Positions 1-10,744 are shown, counted from the first letter of the stretch. The stretch: 44,059 nucleotides of DNA from Streptomyces fildesensis (GCF_016107395.1 NZ_JAAIKO010000054.1:1-44059), one strand, 5' to 3'. Numbers and translations: made by a program. Notes: generated from the letters alone by a model not told the origin.

Positions 1-1195
1 CACCGGGAGGAGGCGGCGGACCACCAGGACCACCGGGAGCACCCGGACCACCGACGCCAGGACCCGCGAGCATCGTCGCCGCGTAGTTCACACCGCCGGA
101 CGACGGCGGGCTGCCCGGGGTGCCGGGGGCACCGGGAGCGGCCGGACCGGGGTCGTTCCGACCGCGCGCCGGCACCAGCTGCGTCGGCAGGTATCCCCCG
201 CCGGCCGGAGCGCCGGGAGCACCCGGGGCTCCGGGCGCGTGGGGCCCGCTGGGCGGCGGCGGGGCGTCCGGGCTGCGCCGTCCGGGACCCGCGGACGGCA
301 CGCTGCCGCGCACCGCCTTCGCGGTCTCCGCGTCGGCGATGTCCGCTGCTGCGCTCCCCGAAGTGCCGGGGCCACCGGGTCCGCCCGGGGTCGCGAGACC
401 CGCGGGCGGCGGCAGCGCCACGCCGGGACCTGACGGCGGCGGCAGGCCGGGACGGGCGTAACCGGGGCCCGGCGGCCGGCCGGGACCGCCGGCGCCGGGC
501 GTCGCGGGCGCGATCGGGAAGCCGGCGCCCTCCGGCGGGGCGATGATCGTCGCGGGCAGCGAGCTGCCCTGCGGCATCAGTTCGGTCTTGGCCTCGGCGC
601 CGGCCATCGGCGGCGGGGTGTGCGCCTCGTCGGAGTCGGAGATCGGCGGGGCGAAGACCGTGGCGGGGATGGGGACGGAGACGGAGTCGTCCGGGGCACT
701 GGTGGTGCGGCCGGACCAGGCCCCGGAGTCGATCTCGACGGACGCCTGGGACGGCACCGGCGCGGGGGCCGGCACGACCGGTGCGTCGGGGGCCGCGGCC
801 GGAGCCGCGCCGGGGCGGCGGTCCGGGATGCCCATCTTGTCCGCCGCGTCCTGCAGCCACTGCGGTGGACTGATCAGGAAGGACGTCGCCTCCAGATCGA
901 GCCGTTGGGGCGGCGTCGGCGGGGTGTCGTTCGGCACCGCGCCGTACTCCTCCTCGTAGCGGCGGATGACCTCGCCGACCGGCAGACCCGGCCACAGCGT
1001 GGCCTCTCCGCTGTCCCGCGCGATGACCAGCCGCACCTGTCCGTCATCGCTCGACGGACCGTCCTCGCGGGGCTCGGACCAGGCGACGAAGCCCAGGTCG
1101 AACTCCCGCACCCGCACCTCGCGGGCCTGGTACGCCGGGACGTCACCGTTGATCCACCGCTCGGCGCGCTCCTGCGCCTGCGCGAAAGTGACCAT
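1..1195 (-). CDS. Imm35/YrhB-like N-terminal domain with collagen-like Gly/Pro tail (partial, C-terminus outside window)
   Basis: The reading frame is open from an ATG to the window edge (398 codons), so the C-terminus is missing. Residues 1-95 form a compact domain containing LVIARDSGEATLWPGLPVGE, which resembles the YrhB/Imm35 immunity fold (inference). From about residue 110 the chain is Pro/Ala rich and becomes collagen-like, with runs such as GAPGAPGAP and GGPGGPPPPPG. From memory, related streptomycete proteins continue into a nucleic-acid-deaminase-like domain and a C-terminal SUKH-4 domain; that part cannot be seen here. The start is 8 bp after the stop of the HNH-SUKH gene and has a GGAGGGG ribosome site inside that gene's end, so the two are probably co-transcribed. 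Exact function unknown. Confidence 0.75.
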   Translation of the reverse strand, partial: MVTFAQAQERAERWINGDVPAYQAREVRVREFDLGFVAWSEPREDGPSSDDGQVRLVIARDSGEATLWPGLPVGEVIRRYEEEYGAVPNDTPPTPPQRLDLEATSFLISPPQWLQDAADKMGIPDRRPGAAPAAAPDAPVVPAPAPVPSQASVEIDSGAWSGRTTSAPDDSVSVPIPATVFAPPISDSDEAHTPPPMAGAEAKTELMPQGSSLPATIIAPPEGAGFPIAPATPGAGGPGRPPGPGYARPGLPPPSGPGVALPPPAGLATPGGPGGPGTSGSAAADIADAETAKAVRGSVPSAGPGRRSPDAPPPPSGPHAPGAPGAPGAPAGGGYLPTQLVPARGRNDPGPAAPGAPGTPGSPPSSGGVNYAATMLAGPGVGGPGAPGGPGGPPPPPG

Positions 1196-1203
1196 TCCCT
1201 GCT

Positions 1204-2229
1204 TCACCCCTCCACCGGGACGGCACTGGCGAAGCCACCGTCCACCATCAGGTTCGCCACTGTCTCCAACTCCGGCGGATTTCCCGCCAGCCGCAGCAGG
1301 AACGCGTCGAGCGAGTCACCGCACGGCAGCAGCAGCTCCGCGACCCGCTCCTGCGGGGACGACCAGTGGTCGCCGTCCCGCGCGTCGTCGTAGGCGCAGA
1401 ACCAGACCGAGCCGGTGCTGTCGCCCTTGACCTTCACCGCGAGCACTCCGCCCTGGACGTAGCCGATGGCCAGGTAGTCCTTGGTGAAGTGGTCGCGCAG
1501 ACATTTGTTGACGTACACGAGGTCGTTGACGGCGGCCTCGTCACGCACCGTGAAGAACGGCTGGTCCAGCAGCAGTCCCAGGTCCGGGTCGAGCGCGACC
1601 CCGGCCGGGGCGCAGCCGCCGGCCGCCTTCAGGAAGGTGCGGTAGGCGCCGGGGAGCCGGTAGCCCAGCTCCTCCTCGACGTCCAGGACCTGCTGCTCGG
1701 TGACCGCCACACCGCTCTGGTGGGGCGTCGCCTTGGGCAGCCCGAAGTGCACGGGGCGGGTCTCCTGGAGCGGGCGGGTGCCGCGCTTGGAGTGGTCGGC
1801 GGTCGAGACGGCGAGGCCGCCGTGGTGCCGCAGCAGGGCCTTGACCTCGACGGGGATCAGCTCCAGCCGCCGGGTGCCCGCGACGTGGTGCCAGGTCCAG
1901 CCGTGCGGGGTCGCGACGGGCGGCAGGCTGCCCCACAACTCGTGTCCCGCGGCGTGCATCGCGGCGTTGGCCGACACGCAATCGGTCAGCCGGAGCTCGT
2001 CCACGCCGAAGCCCTCGGGCGGTTCCGCGATCTCCGCCGCCGCTCTCGCGAACGCCGAGAAATCCGGGTAGCCGTCGTCGTCGACCCAGACACCCTGGGG
2101 GTGCCGGGCGGCGCGCACCGGGTCCGGGAAGTGCACGACCTGACCGGCGTAGGCCGCGTTCGGTGGCACGGTCCGTCCCCCGGTCCGGGGGCTGGGAGGT
2201 GCCCCCAGCCCTGGCCGACCTGTCGTCAT
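1204..2229 (-). CDS. Putative HNH (WHH-type) nuclease domain fused to SMI1/KNR4 (SUKH) domain
   Basis: A 341-residue soluble protein with two parts. Residues about 25-140 contain GVWVDDDGYPDFSAF, then GWTWHHVAGTRRLELIP (W113-H114-H115), then HHGG at 135-138. This order matches the WHH/LHH treble-clef nucleases found at polymorphic-toxin C-termini. Residues about 173-315 match the SMI1/KNR4 SUKH fold (VEEELGYRLPGAYRTFLKAAGG, SVWFCAYDD, FDAFL-like end). SUKH domains usually neutralise such nucleases in trans; here both lie in one chain, which suggests an auto-inhibited or domesticated enzyme (inference). The next gene starts 8 bp downstream. The first 20 codons overlap an interspersed repeat, so the true start could lie slightly downstream. 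Confidence 0.75.
   Translation of the reverse strand: MTTGRPGLGAPPSPRTGGRTVPPNAAYAGQVVHFPDPVRAARHPQGVWVDDDGYPDFSAFARAAAEIAEPPEGFGVDELRLTDCVSANAAMHAAGHELWGSLPPVATPHGWTWHHVAGTRRLELIPVEVKALLRHHGGLAVSTADHSKRGTRPLQETRPVHFGLPKATPHQSGVAVTEQQVLDVEEELGYRLPGAYRTFLKAAGGCAPAGVALDPDLGLLLDQPFFTVRDEAAVNDLVYVNKCLRDHFTKDYLAIGYVQGGVLAVKVKGDSTGSVWFCAYDDARDGDHWSSPQERVAELLLPCGDSLDAFLLRLAGNPPELETVANLMVDGGFASAVPVEG
2193..2208. repeat. 16-bp interspersed motif TGGGAGGTGCCCCCAG, copy 1
   Basis: The 16-mer recurs exactly at 39834-39849. It forms a short hairpin (GGGG...CCCC) and resembles a motif often seen between Streptomyces genes. This copy lies within the first codons of the HNH-SUKH gene. Confidence 0.6.
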
Positions 2230-2308
2230 GGCGGTTGCCCCCTGCTACGTCTGGCTGATGAACACAGCCTATGGGGTGTGGCAAGGTCGGCTTCCGCCCC
2301 CGTCCGGC

Positions 2309-3106
2309 TCAGCCGGCGGCCTCCGCGGCCTTCAGGTTCGTGTCCTGCTTGCGGGCGACGACGAGGGGCGGGTCGCCCGCCTGGCCGGTCCCCTTCACCG
2401 ACAGATACGTGACGCTGGCGTCGCCGGTGCGCACGACGGTGACCAGTGCCGTGCCGCCCTCCTTGTCGCCGGTGTCCGCCATGACGTACGAGACGGCCTC
2501 GTCGCCCACGGTGACCGCGGGGCCCTTCCGGATCGCGAACGGGATCTTCTTGCCGGTGCCGTCGGTGGCCGTGAACGCGGTGCACTTGTCCAGCGCCTGC
2601 CGGATGTCGGCGACCATCTTCCCGGCCTCACCGGGGGCGTGGCTGGCGAGCAGCATCTGGGTCAGCTCGACGCCGGCCGGCAGATTGGCCGGGTCGATCT
2701 TGCCGACCGAGGCGCCGACGAACGCCTTGCGCGCGTACTTCGGCCGGGTGCTGGGCGGATCGGCGAGCGGCTGGCACTCGGGCTTGTCCGTCGTCATCAC
2801 GTCGTCGGGGCTCATCGCCTCGTTCTTCGACGCCTCGATCTTGTAGCCGGGCACCTCGGTGTCCTTGACCAGCGCCGACCTCAACTGCGCTGCGGTCAGC
2901 GGCGCCTTGGCGGCCCCCGTCGAGGACCCGGCCGCGGACGTCGCGGGAGCCGTCGTCGCGCCGTCCTTGCCCTTCCCGTCGCCGCTCCCGCCGTCATCGC
3001 CGGAACAGGCGGCGGCCAGTGCCAGAACGGGCAGCACGGCGGCGGCCGTGACGGCTTGGCGGATACGGACATTGGTGCGAGTGGTGGTGCGGGACCGAGC
3101 GCGCAT
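2309..3106 (-). CDS. Secreted lipoprotein, unknown function
   Basis: A 265-residue protein. The ATG was chosen because GAGGGAGAG lies 8 nt upstream and because it gives a typical signal peptide: Arg-rich n-region, hydrophobic core (AVTAAAVLPVLALAAA) and a lipobox-like LAAAC with the lipidated Cys at residue 34. A Ser/Gly/Asp/Lys linker (residues 35-70) leads into a domain of about 190 residues with no catalytic motif that I recognise. It is probably anchored on the outer face of the membrane. It sits between the HNH-SUKH gene (same strand, about 80 bp away) and the divergent deaminase gene. A GGAACGTTCC palindrome lies just upstream of the start. Confidence 0.8.
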   Translation of the reverse strand: MRARSRTTTRTNVRIRQAVTAAAVLPVLALAAACSGDDGGSGDGKGKDGATTAPATSAAGSSTGAAKAPLTAAQLRSALVKDTEVPGYKIEASKNEAMSPDDVMTTDKPECQPLADPPSTRPKYARKAFVGASVGKIDPANLPAGVELTQMLLASHAPGEAGKMVADIRQALDKCTAFTATDGTGKKIPFAIRKGPAVTVGDEAVSYVMADTGDKEGGTALVTVVRTGDASVTYLSVKGTGQAGDPPLVVARKQDTNLKAAEAAG

Positions 3107-3359
3107 GCCGGCAACTCTCCCTCGTGGACGGAACGTTCCGCCCGCGAATGCGAGCTGCGGCCCATCCTTCCGGCCCATCTGCTGCCCCGTCCAAGCCGTT
3201 TCCACTCCGCCGACGATCCGTCACACCACGGTGACATGGGACACACAGGATGTTCCGCACACCGCACCCGACTTCCCCACCTCCTGACACCTTTGGCACT
3301 CTGAGTCTTGTAAACGGGGGATCGCCCGCTCCGGCGGGCGGACAGGAGGACGCACCACC

Positions 3360-3860
3360 ATGCAGACAACGGACGCCGCGGATCCGCGGCTCACCTGGAG
3401 TGCCATGGGCGCCGACACCGCGGGGCCACCCGTTCTGCGGCACCGGCGGGACGGCATCCTGCCGGCCGTCGCCGCCGCGCTGTCCATCCGCGACGAGGTG
3501 CTGACCTGCACCGGGAGCAAGGCCGAGCAGGCACCGGCGCTGCATCCGATCGTCCAGGACTTCCTCGACACCCTGCCGGTCGCCCAGCGCGAGCGCTTCA
3601 CCGGACGCTGTCCGGAGCCCGTGCTGCTCTCCCGGTTCCTCTCCGCCGTGGACGCCTCGCGCAGCAAGCGCGCGGCCCGCAAGCCGCTCACGCAGAGTGA
3701 GGCCCGTAAGGCATTGCGTGGCGCGCGGCTCACCGCCCGCCGTATACGTGAGGACGGTGACCCCGAGCACGGCTCGTACGCGCCGCCCTGCCGCTCCTGC
3801 GGGCCGCTGCTGGCGCATTTCGGCGTGCGGCCGGTCGACCCGTCGGCGGAGGCGGCGTGA
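3360..3860 (+). CDS. YwqJ-type putative nucleic acid/nucleotide deaminase
   Basis: A 166-residue protein preceded by GGAGGA at a good distance. It carries the metal-site pattern of the YwqJ branch of the cytidine-deaminase superfamily. H62 lies in ALHPIVQDFLD, C84-P-E86 in GRCPEPVLLSRFL (the CxE helix) and P143-C144-R-S-C147 is the PCxxC helix. These can supply two cysteines, a third ligand and a catalytic Glu. Members of this branch are usually toxin tips of secreted polymorphic proteins; this one is free-standing with no signal peptide. It overlaps the SUKH-3 gene by 4 nt, the usual enzyme/immunity pairing. Substrate unknown; activity is inferred from motifs. Confidence 0.8.
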   Translation: MQTTDAADPRLTWSAMGADTAGPPVLRHRRDGILPAVAAALSIRDEVLTCTGSKAEQAPALHPIVQDFLDTLPVAQRERFTGRCPEPVLLSRFLSAVDASRSKRAARKPLTQSEARKALRGARLTARRIREDGDPEHGSYAPPCRSCGPLLAHFGVRPVDPSAEAA

Positions 3861-4411
3861 GCGACCCGAACGCCCTGCGGGACCCGAACAGCGTGAACGG
3901 TGTGAACCACGCCGCCGGTATGCCGAGCTCCCCGAGCACCCGGTTCCCGGTCGGTGTGGACGCCGCCCTGCGGTCGGCCGGCTGGCAGCCCGGCCGCTGG
4001 GACATCAAGCAGGCCGAGGTGTGGGCGGACGCACTGCGGGCGCACTCCTCCCCCGCCGGGCACACGCACGCCGTCTCCCCGGCGGCCGTGGAGGCCTGGG
4101 CGGAGTTCGGCGGCCTCGCCATACCCGCCACCACCGGCCCCGGCCGGCAGATCGCCCCGACGCCGGTCCTGGTCAACCCGCTGCGCGGACTCCATCTCGC
4201 CAGGACCCTCGCCGACCTCGGCCGTGCGCTGGAGACCGAGGTGTCCCCGCTCGGCGAGGAGATGGGCTCGGGCTCGCTGCTCGCGATCGACGCGAACGGC
4301 CATGTCTACGCCATCGACCACACCGGGGACTGGTATCTCGGCGCCGACATCGACAGCGCCCTGACCACCCTGGTCAGCGGCGGCCGGCCGAACCGGCTGA
4401 CCACCGCCTGA
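3857..4411 (+). CDS. SUKH-3 domain protein, probable immunity partner of the deaminase
   Basis: A 184-residue protein starting with a GTG inside the GTGA overlap with the deaminase stop, so the two are translationally coupled. The core (FPVGVDAALRSAGWQPGR, AEFGGLAIPATTGPG, LGEEMGSGSLLAIDANGHVYAIDHTGDWYLG, IDSALTTLVSGG) matches the SUKH-3 family, whose members bind and neutralise nucleases and deaminases. The first 25 residues look disordered. Immunity to the adjacent deaminase is inferred from coupling and family; this copy could instead be a housekeeping regulator, because the locus looks chromosomally fixed. Confidence 0.85.
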   Translation: MSDPNALRDPNSVNGVNHAAGMPSSPSTRFPVGVDAALRSAGWQPGRWDIKQAEVWADALRAHSSPAGHTHAVSPAAVEAWAEFGGLAIPATTGPGRQIAPTPVLVNPLRGLHLARTLADLGRALETEVSPLGEEMGSGSLLAIDANGHVYAIDHTGDWYLGADIDSALTTLVSGGRPNRLTTA

Positions 4412-4443
4412 CGGCTGCCCGGCACGCCCGCCCGGCCGTCCGC

Positions 4444-5841
4444 TCAGCCGGCGGCCGGCGGTCCGGTGGGCACCGCGACGACGGGCAGCGCCGGGATCAT
4501 GGCGGAGACCCGGAAGCCGCCGGCCTCGGTGTGCCCCGCGACGAAGCCGCCGCCGAGCGCGGTGACGCGCTCCTTCATCCCGACGAGGCCGTGGCCGCCG
4601 CTGGGCAGTGCCGCGGCAGGTGAGCCGTCGGACGGGCCGTTCTCGACGCGGACGGCGACCTCGGCCTCCCGGTAGGCGAGCCGCACCTCGGTACCGGCGC
4701 CCGGGGCGTGCTTGTGAACGTTGGTGAGGGCCTCCTGGACGACGCGGTACGCGGTCCGCTCGACCTGGTCCTCGCACGCCCGGACCTCGCCCTCGACGGT
4801 CAGCTCGACGCGCATCCCCACCGCGCGGGACTCCTCGACGAGCGCCTCCAGTTCGGCGAGGCACGGGCCGTCCGGCTGCCGGGCGCCGGCCTGCGGCCCG
4901 CTGCCCGCCCCGTCGGAAGGCCCGGCGGTCAGCGCCGCCCCGGAAGCGTTGCCGCTGCCCAGCTCCGTGAAGGCCAGGGTGCTCCCGGTGCCCGCGCCGT
5001 TCACCACCTGCGCCGTCCGCAGGACGCCGAGCATCTGGCGCAGCTCGTTGAGCGCCTGCCGCCCCATGTCCCCCAGCAGCTCCGCGCTCGCGGACGCCTT
5101 CTCCGGGTCCTTCAGGGCGACGGCCTTGAGCGCCGCCGCGTGCACCACCATCAGGCTCACCCGGTGCGCGACCACGTCGTGCATCTCCCGGGCGATCCGG
5201 GTCCGCTCGTCGGAACGGGCCCGTTCCGCCCGCTCGGTCGCCTTCTCGGCGAGCAGCGTCAGTTCCCGCTCCAGACCGTCGGCACGCTCCCGCAGGCTCT
5301 CCACCAGCCGGCGCCGGGCCCGGACGTACAGCCCGAGCAGCACCGGCGGCGCGGTCAGCCCGAGGGCCATCAGGACCGAGGTGATCACGATGACCGGCAT
5401 CGGGGTGTTGCTGTCCTGCCGCAGGCTGTCGCGCATCTGGATGAACGCGACGATCATCGTGCCGACCCCGCTCATCCCGGCCAGGGTGGCGGTGATGCGG
5501 CGCGGGACCTCGGAGGCCGCCAGCGTGTAGAGGCCGACGATGCCGAGCAGGAACCCGAGCTGCGCGGGGGTCACCGCGATGGCGATCAGGACGATCGCGA
5601 TCGGCCAGCGGCGGCGCAGCAGCAGCGACGCGCCGACGAGCAGCCCGAAGACGGCGCCGATGCCGGGCTCGATCCCGGCCTTCTCCGCGAAGGACGCCCC
5701 TTCGACAAAGCATTCGAGCGCCGACACAGCGGCCAGCGTCGCGTCGAGCACGAGGCTGCGCCGCCTCGGCCACCACCACGGGCCGGGCCGGGCCCGGCCC
5801 CCACCCCTGTCATCCGGTACGTGCGCCCCCGTCGTACTCAT
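4444..5841 (-). CDS. Orphan sensor histidine kinase (HisKA_3/NarL-partner type)
   Basis: A 465-residue membrane kinase. Residues 31-170 hold five or six hydrophobic helices, followed by a coiled region of about 30 residues (LVESLRERADGLERELTLLAEKA). The H-box is DERTRIAREMHDVVAHRVSL with phospho-accepting H221. The N-box is QEALTNVHKHAP and the G-box GHGLVGMKERV in the HATPase_c domain (about 365-455). Partners of this class are NarL/LuxR response regulators, but none is adjacent. The start has no ribosome site; a TAGGCT hexamer 8 nt upstream suggests a leaderless transcript. It is divergent from ppc. The stimulus is unknown. Confidence 0.88.
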   Translation of the reverse strand: MSTTGAHVPDDRGGGRARPGPWWWPRRRSLVLDATLAAVSALECFVEGASFAEKAGIEPGIGAVFGLLVGASLLLRRRWPIAIVLIAIAVTPAQLGFLLGIVGLYTLAASEVPRRITATLAGMSGVGTMIVAFIQMRDSLRQDSNTPMPVIVITSVLMALGLTAPPVLLGLYVRARRRLVESLRERADGLERELTLLAEKATERAERARSDERTRIAREMHDVVAHRVSLMVVHAAALKAVALKDPEKASASAELLGDMGRQALNELRQMLGVLRTAQVVNGAGTGSTLAFTELGSGNASGAALTAGPSDGAGSGPQAGARQPDGPCLAELEALVEESRAVGMRVELTVEGEVRACEDQVERTAYRVVQEALTNVHKHAPGAGTEVRLAYREAEVAVRVENGPSDGSPAAALPSGGHGLVGMKERVTALGGGFVAGHTEAGGFRVSAMIPALPVVAVPTGPPAAG

Positions 5842-5960
5842 ACGGTCCAGCCTAGGCCGTGTACCGCGCGGGCAGGGGTCCGGTGTCCTGGGGCGGCCAG
5901 GGGGGCGGCCGTCGGCGCATAGGGGTGTCCGCCAGATGGGCGGGGGCCGTGCCCGGCGGT

Positions 5961-5984
5961 GACCCGACCTATCCTGGTCGGGTC
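5961..5984 (+). promoter_or_regulatory. Inverted repeat straddling a -10-like hexamer upstream of ppc
   Basis: Perfect 9-bp arms GACCCGACC and GGTCGGGTC flank TATCCT, which fits a sigma-HrdB -10 box. A protein bound here would cover the promoter. The ppc start is 85 nt downstream. Confidence 0.5.
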
Positions 5985-6068
5985 GGACAGCGCGGTCCGC
6001 CCCACTCCGCCCATCCACCGGCGGGGAGATCAGCCGTCGCCCATCCCCCTGCACTAGGAGCCGCACCT

Positions 6069-8798
<2,730 letters not shown>

Positions 8799-8827
8799 CC
8801 CGGCACCGGGCACGGCACAGGACAGGT

Positions 8828-8860
8828 GAAAGCCCCCGGACGCGACGTCCGGGGGCTTTC
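8828..8860. terminator. Bidirectional terminator between ppc and tetR
   Basis: Perfect 15-bp stem (GAAAGCCCCCGGACG and its complement) with a 3-nt loop, ending in CTTTC on either strand. It lies between two convergent genes. Confidence 0.9.
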
Positions 8861-8866
8861 GCCTGC

Positions 8867-9553
8867 TCAGCTCTTGCGGTGCCCGATCAGGCGCGGCTTG
8901 GGCTCGATGCCCGACAGCCCGTTCCAGGACAGGTTCACCAGGTGGGCGGCGACCTCGGCCTTCTCGGGCCGCTGCGGCGCGTCGAGCCACCACTGGCCGG
9001 TCAGGGCCACCATCCCGACGAGCGCCTGGGCGTACATCGGCGCGAGCTTGGGTTCGAAGCCGCGGTTCTTGAACTCCATGCCGAGGATGTCCTCGACCTG
9101 GGTGGCGATATCGCTGATCAGGGACGCGAAGGTGCCGGTGGACTGCGCGACCGGCGAGTCCCGGACGAGGATCCGGAACCCGTCGGTGTACTGCTCGATG
9201 TAGTCGAGCAGCGCGAACGCCGCCTGTTCCAGAAGTTCCCTCGGATGGCCGCCGGTGAGAGCACTGGTGACCATGTCCAGGAGCCGGCGCATCTCGCGGT
9301 CGACCACGACGGCGTAGAGCCCTTCCTTGCCGCCGAAGTGCTCGTAGACCACCGGTTTGGACACCCCGGCCTTATGGGCGATCTCCTCGACCGAGGTGCC
9401 TTCGAAGCCGCGTTCGGCGAAGAGCGTGCGGCCGATGTCGAGCAGTTGCTCGCGGCGCTCCTTGCCCGTCATCCGTACCCGGCGCACGCGCCGAGCGTTC
9501 GTACCCGTCGTTCCGTCCGGGCCCTCGCCGCTCGTACTGCTGCCGTCGCTCAC
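8867..9553 (-). CDS. TetR-family regulator, probable repressor of the adjacent desaturase
   Basis: A 228-residue protein. The helix-turn-helix lies at about residues 45-70 (FEGTSVEEIAHKAGVSKPVVYEHFGGKEGLY). The first 27 residues are a basic, probably flexible, extension. The C-terminal half is the ligand-binding and dimer region. The sequence around the HTH looks like mycobacterial Rv3208-type regulators (from memory). The GTG start is 7 bp after the desaturase stop, so the two genes are one operon. Autoregulation of that operon through the twin palindromes upstream of the desaturase is inferred; the likely ligand would be an acyl-CoA. A shorter start at the downstream MTGKERREQL is possible. 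Confidence 0.9.
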   Translation of the reverse strand: MSDGSSTSGEGPDGTTGTNARRVRRVRMTGKERREQLLDIGRTLFAERGFEGTSVEEIAHKAGVSKPVVYEHFGGKEGLYAVVVDREMRRLLDMVTSALTGGHPRELLEQAAFALLDYIEQYTDGFRILVRDSPVAQSTGTFASLISDIATQVEDILGMEFKNRGFEPKLAPMYAQALVGMVALTGQWWLDAPQRPEKAEVAAHLVNLSWNGLSGIEPKPRLIGHRKS

Positions 9554-9560
9554 GCGTCAA

Positions 9561-10544
9561 TCATGCCGCTTCACTGACGCTCTCCTTACGCCGGGCGGCG
9601 ATCCGCTCCTTGCTGGGCCACCGGACGTCACTCGCCCAGCCGAGCTGTTCGCACCAGCGGATGATGCGGGCGCTGGAGTCGAGCTGGCCGCGCAGCACGC
9701 CGTGCCGGGCCGAGGTGGGCTCGGCGTGGTGCAGGTTGTGCCAGGACTCGCCGCAGGACAGCACGGCCAGCCACCACACGTTGCCGGACCGGTCACGGGA
9801 CTTGAACGGGCGGTCGCCGACGGCGTGGCAGATCGAGTTGATCGACCAGGTGACGTGGTGGAGCAGGCCCACCCGGATGAGCGATCCCCAGAAGAACGCG
9901 GTGAACGCGCCGGTCCAGGTCATCGTCAGCAGTCCGCCGACGAGCGGCGGGATCGCGAGCGAGACGAGGGTGAAGAGCAGGAACTGCCGGGAGATCATCC
10001 TGATCGCCGGGTCCTTCATCAGGTCCGGCGCGTACTTCTCCTGCGGGGTCCGCTCGGTGTCGAACATCCAGCCGATGTGGGCCCACCACAGGCCCTTCAT
10101 GAGGGCCGGCACGGTCTCGCCGTAGCGCCACGGCGAGTGCGGGTCGCCGTCCGCGTCGGAGTACTTGTGGTGCTTGCGGTGGTCCGCGACCCAGCGCACG
10201 ACCGGGCCCTCGACGGCCAGCGAACCGGCGACCGCGAGCGCGATCCGCAGCGGGCGCTTGGCCTTGAAGGCGCCGTGCGTGAAGTACCGGTGGAATCCGA
10301 TGGTGATGCCGTGGCAGCCGATGTAGTACATGCCGACCATCAGACCGAGGTCCAGCCAGCTCATCCCCCAGCCCCAGGCCAGCGGGATCGCGGCGACGAG
10401 CGCCACGAAGGGGACACCGATGAAGGCGCCGAGGGTGATGCGCTCGGTCATCCCCTTGTTGTCGCCACCAAGGGTGGCGAGGGTTACGAATTGGCCGGGC
10501 CCGGGGTCTCGGGGCTCGGTGATCACGTCGGCCTGTGCGGTCAT
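9561..10544 (-). CDS. Membrane acyl-CoA/fatty-acid desaturase
   Basis: A 327-residue integral membrane di-iron desaturase that puts a double bond in long-chain acyl-CoA to adjust membrane fluidity. The three histidine boxes are present: HRYFTH (85-90), HRKHH (122-126) and ESWHNLHHA near residue 270, separated by hydrophobic pairs of helices. The start has GAGGGA 6 nt upstream. The TetR regulator follows in the same operon. The electron donor, usually a ferredoxin or flavoprotein reductase, is not encoded nearby. Positional specificity (delta-9 is usual) cannot be read from the sequence. Confidence 0.93.
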   Translation of the reverse strand: MTAQADVITEPRDPGPGQFVTLATLGGDNKGMTERITLGAFIGVPFVALVAAIPLAWGWGMSWLDLGLMVGMYYIGCHGITIGFHRYFTHGAFKAKRPLRIALAVAGSLAVEGPVVRWVADHRKHHKYSDADGDPHSPWRYGETVPALMKGLWWAHIGWMFDTERTPQEKYAPDLMKDPAIRMISRQFLLFTLVSLAIPPLVGGLLTMTWTGAFTAFFWGSLIRVGLLHHVTWSINSICHAVGDRPFKSRDRSGNVWWLAVLSCGESWHNLHHAEPTSARHGVLRGQLDSSARIIRWCEQLGWASDVRWPSKERIAARRKESVSEAA

Positions 10545-10580
10545 GAGGGTCCCTCACCGGGGGTGTATGGGGGGATTTAC

Positions 10581-10607
10581 TACGGAACCGTAACCTACGG
10601 CGACGTA
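10581..10607 (-). promoter_or_regulatory. Twin palindromes, candidate operator of the desaturase-tetR operon
   Basis: Two 12-bp imperfect palindromes, TACGGAACCGTA and TACGGCGACGTA, are offset by 15 bp and lie 37-63 bp upstream of the desaturase ATG. Shared half-sites TACG/CGTA suggest cooperative binding by one regulator, most simply the TetR encoded in the operon. Confidence 0.6.
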
Positions 10608-10687
10608 AGTATGTCAGCGTCGCGTCAGCAGGCAATAGGCCCGGAGGGCTGACGCCCTGTAGCTCGTGTACCCCGGAACCTCGTCGC

Positions 10688-10715
10688 GTTCACGTGGTCG
10701 CTTGCGGCATAGTAG
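10688..10715 (+). promoter_or_regulatory. Probable tRNA-Gln promoter
   Basis: GTTCAC and TAGTAG are separated by 16 bp, and the expected start point is about 20 nt before the mature tRNA 5' end. Match to consensus is moderate. Confidence 0.4.
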
Positions 10716-10744
10716 GGACGCGCAGGCGCGCTCAGGCGTGTCGG

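Noticed and set aside
3221..5779. Very long minus-strand open frame across the deaminase, SUKH-3 and kinase genes
   Set aside because: It is Arg/Gly/Ala-rich with no domain, and it lies over three genes with clear family motifs and ribosome sites. It is a GC-rich shadow frame.
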